DNA of 35,961 nucleotides from an uncultured Bacilli bacterium (GTDB lineage Bacteria > Bacillota_I > Bacilli_A > RF39 > UBA660): contig CALVSM010000003.1 of NCBI GenBank assembly GCA_944359025.1, forward strand, positions 1 to 35,961, read 5' to 3'. Positions 35,854-35,961 of this stretch are shown in pieces. The notes under the pieces are model-generated. The model searched no databases. It was not told where the DNA came from and saw nothing but the letters and a program-made list of their open reading frames with translations. The position numbers and the translations under genes are program-made. Every line of letters begins with the position of its first letter. Position 1 is the first letter of the stretch.

Positions 35854-35862
35854 ATTATACCA
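35854..35862 (-). promoter_or_regulatory. Extended -10 promoter of rimP-nusA-rnpM-infB-rbfA
   Basis: The minus strand reads TGGTATAAT, an extended -10, about 58 bases before the rimP ATG. No good -35 is seen in the AT-rich sequence upstream. Confidence 0.65.
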
Positions 35863-35909
35863 TATTTTTTTATATTTAAAACATTTTTATTAAAATAATA
35901 TGATTTCTT

Positions 35910-35960
35910 CTATAATTTTTTTAAAATCCCATTCTCAAGATCATCAATGTTATATATTGT
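35910..35960 (-). CDS. Possible C-terminal end of an upstream gene (partial)
   Basis: The minus strand can be read as TIYNIDDLENGILKKL followed by TAG. The composition looks like a protein end, and polC precedes rimP in Bacillus, but the sequence does not resemble the PolC C-terminus and another frame is open as well. Only 16 residues are available. Confidence 0.25.
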   Translation of the reverse strand, partial: TIYNIDDLENGILKKL

Positions 35961-35961
35961 T

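Overview
The window is strongly AT-rich DNA from a low-GC Gram-positive bacterium (Bacillota). Trp is read from TGG, and TGA serves as a stop (murC, recU, infB), so the code is standard and not the Mycoplasma code. MurC, a class A penicillin-binding protein, GpsB and a RodZ-like protein show that the cell has a peptidoglycan wall. Many gene pairs match Bacillus subtilis order: spoIVFA-spoIVFB-rplU-prp-rpmA-(x)-obg, rodZ/ymfM-pgsA, gpsB-rnpB, recU-ponA, dnaD-nth, dusB-lysS, and rimP-nusA-rnpM-infB-rbfA. The genome looks compact, with overlapping genes and short spacers. An uncultured Bacilli/Erysipelotrichia/RF39-like lineage is my inference; the sequence does not prove it.

Layout. 1-2360: start of rny (minus) and a lone HerA-like ATPase (plus). 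2361-8549: recA behind a strong promoter with a LexA/DinR box, a 611-aa secreted repeat protein, murC, obg and a single-domain response regulator, all minus. 8549-10830: rpmA, prp, rplU behind an L21 leader RNA, and SpoIVFB-like and SpoIVFA-like genes. 10831-13463: a two-gene Rnf unit, rnfC plus an rnfD-rnfG fusion, with its own promoter and terminator. 13539-15446: pgsA, rodZ-like, RNase P RNA, gpsB and a possible 29-aa ORF. 15574-18987: recU and the bifunctional PBP (plus). 18970-21177: nth, dnaD, nrnA. 21200-28034: a six-gene unit transcribed dusB, RDD protein, 680-aa secreted protein with a pilin-like tail, lysS, histidine phosphatase, ackA. 28062-30700: gpmI, a tiny membrane ORF, a phosphodiester glycosidase. 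30726-31691: an HD-domain protein. 31688-35862: rbfA, infB, rnpM, nusA and a shortened rimP behind a probable attenuator.

Most of the window is housekeeping: translation and ribosome assembly, DNA repair, wall synthesis, and acetate/glycolytic metabolism. The less ordinary parts are the reduced Rnf unit with an apparently flavinylated outer domain, the secreted Cys-rich protein with a type IV secretion pilin-like tail inside the dusB-lysS unit, RimP without its C-terminal domain, a receiver protein in the syntenic place of spo0B, and a solitary HerA ATPase separating recA from rny. No CRISPR array, tRNA gene, insertion sequence or prophage was seen. The only stretches over about 250 bases without a sizeable protein gene are the rnpB locus and the gpsB-recU divergent region; both are described.
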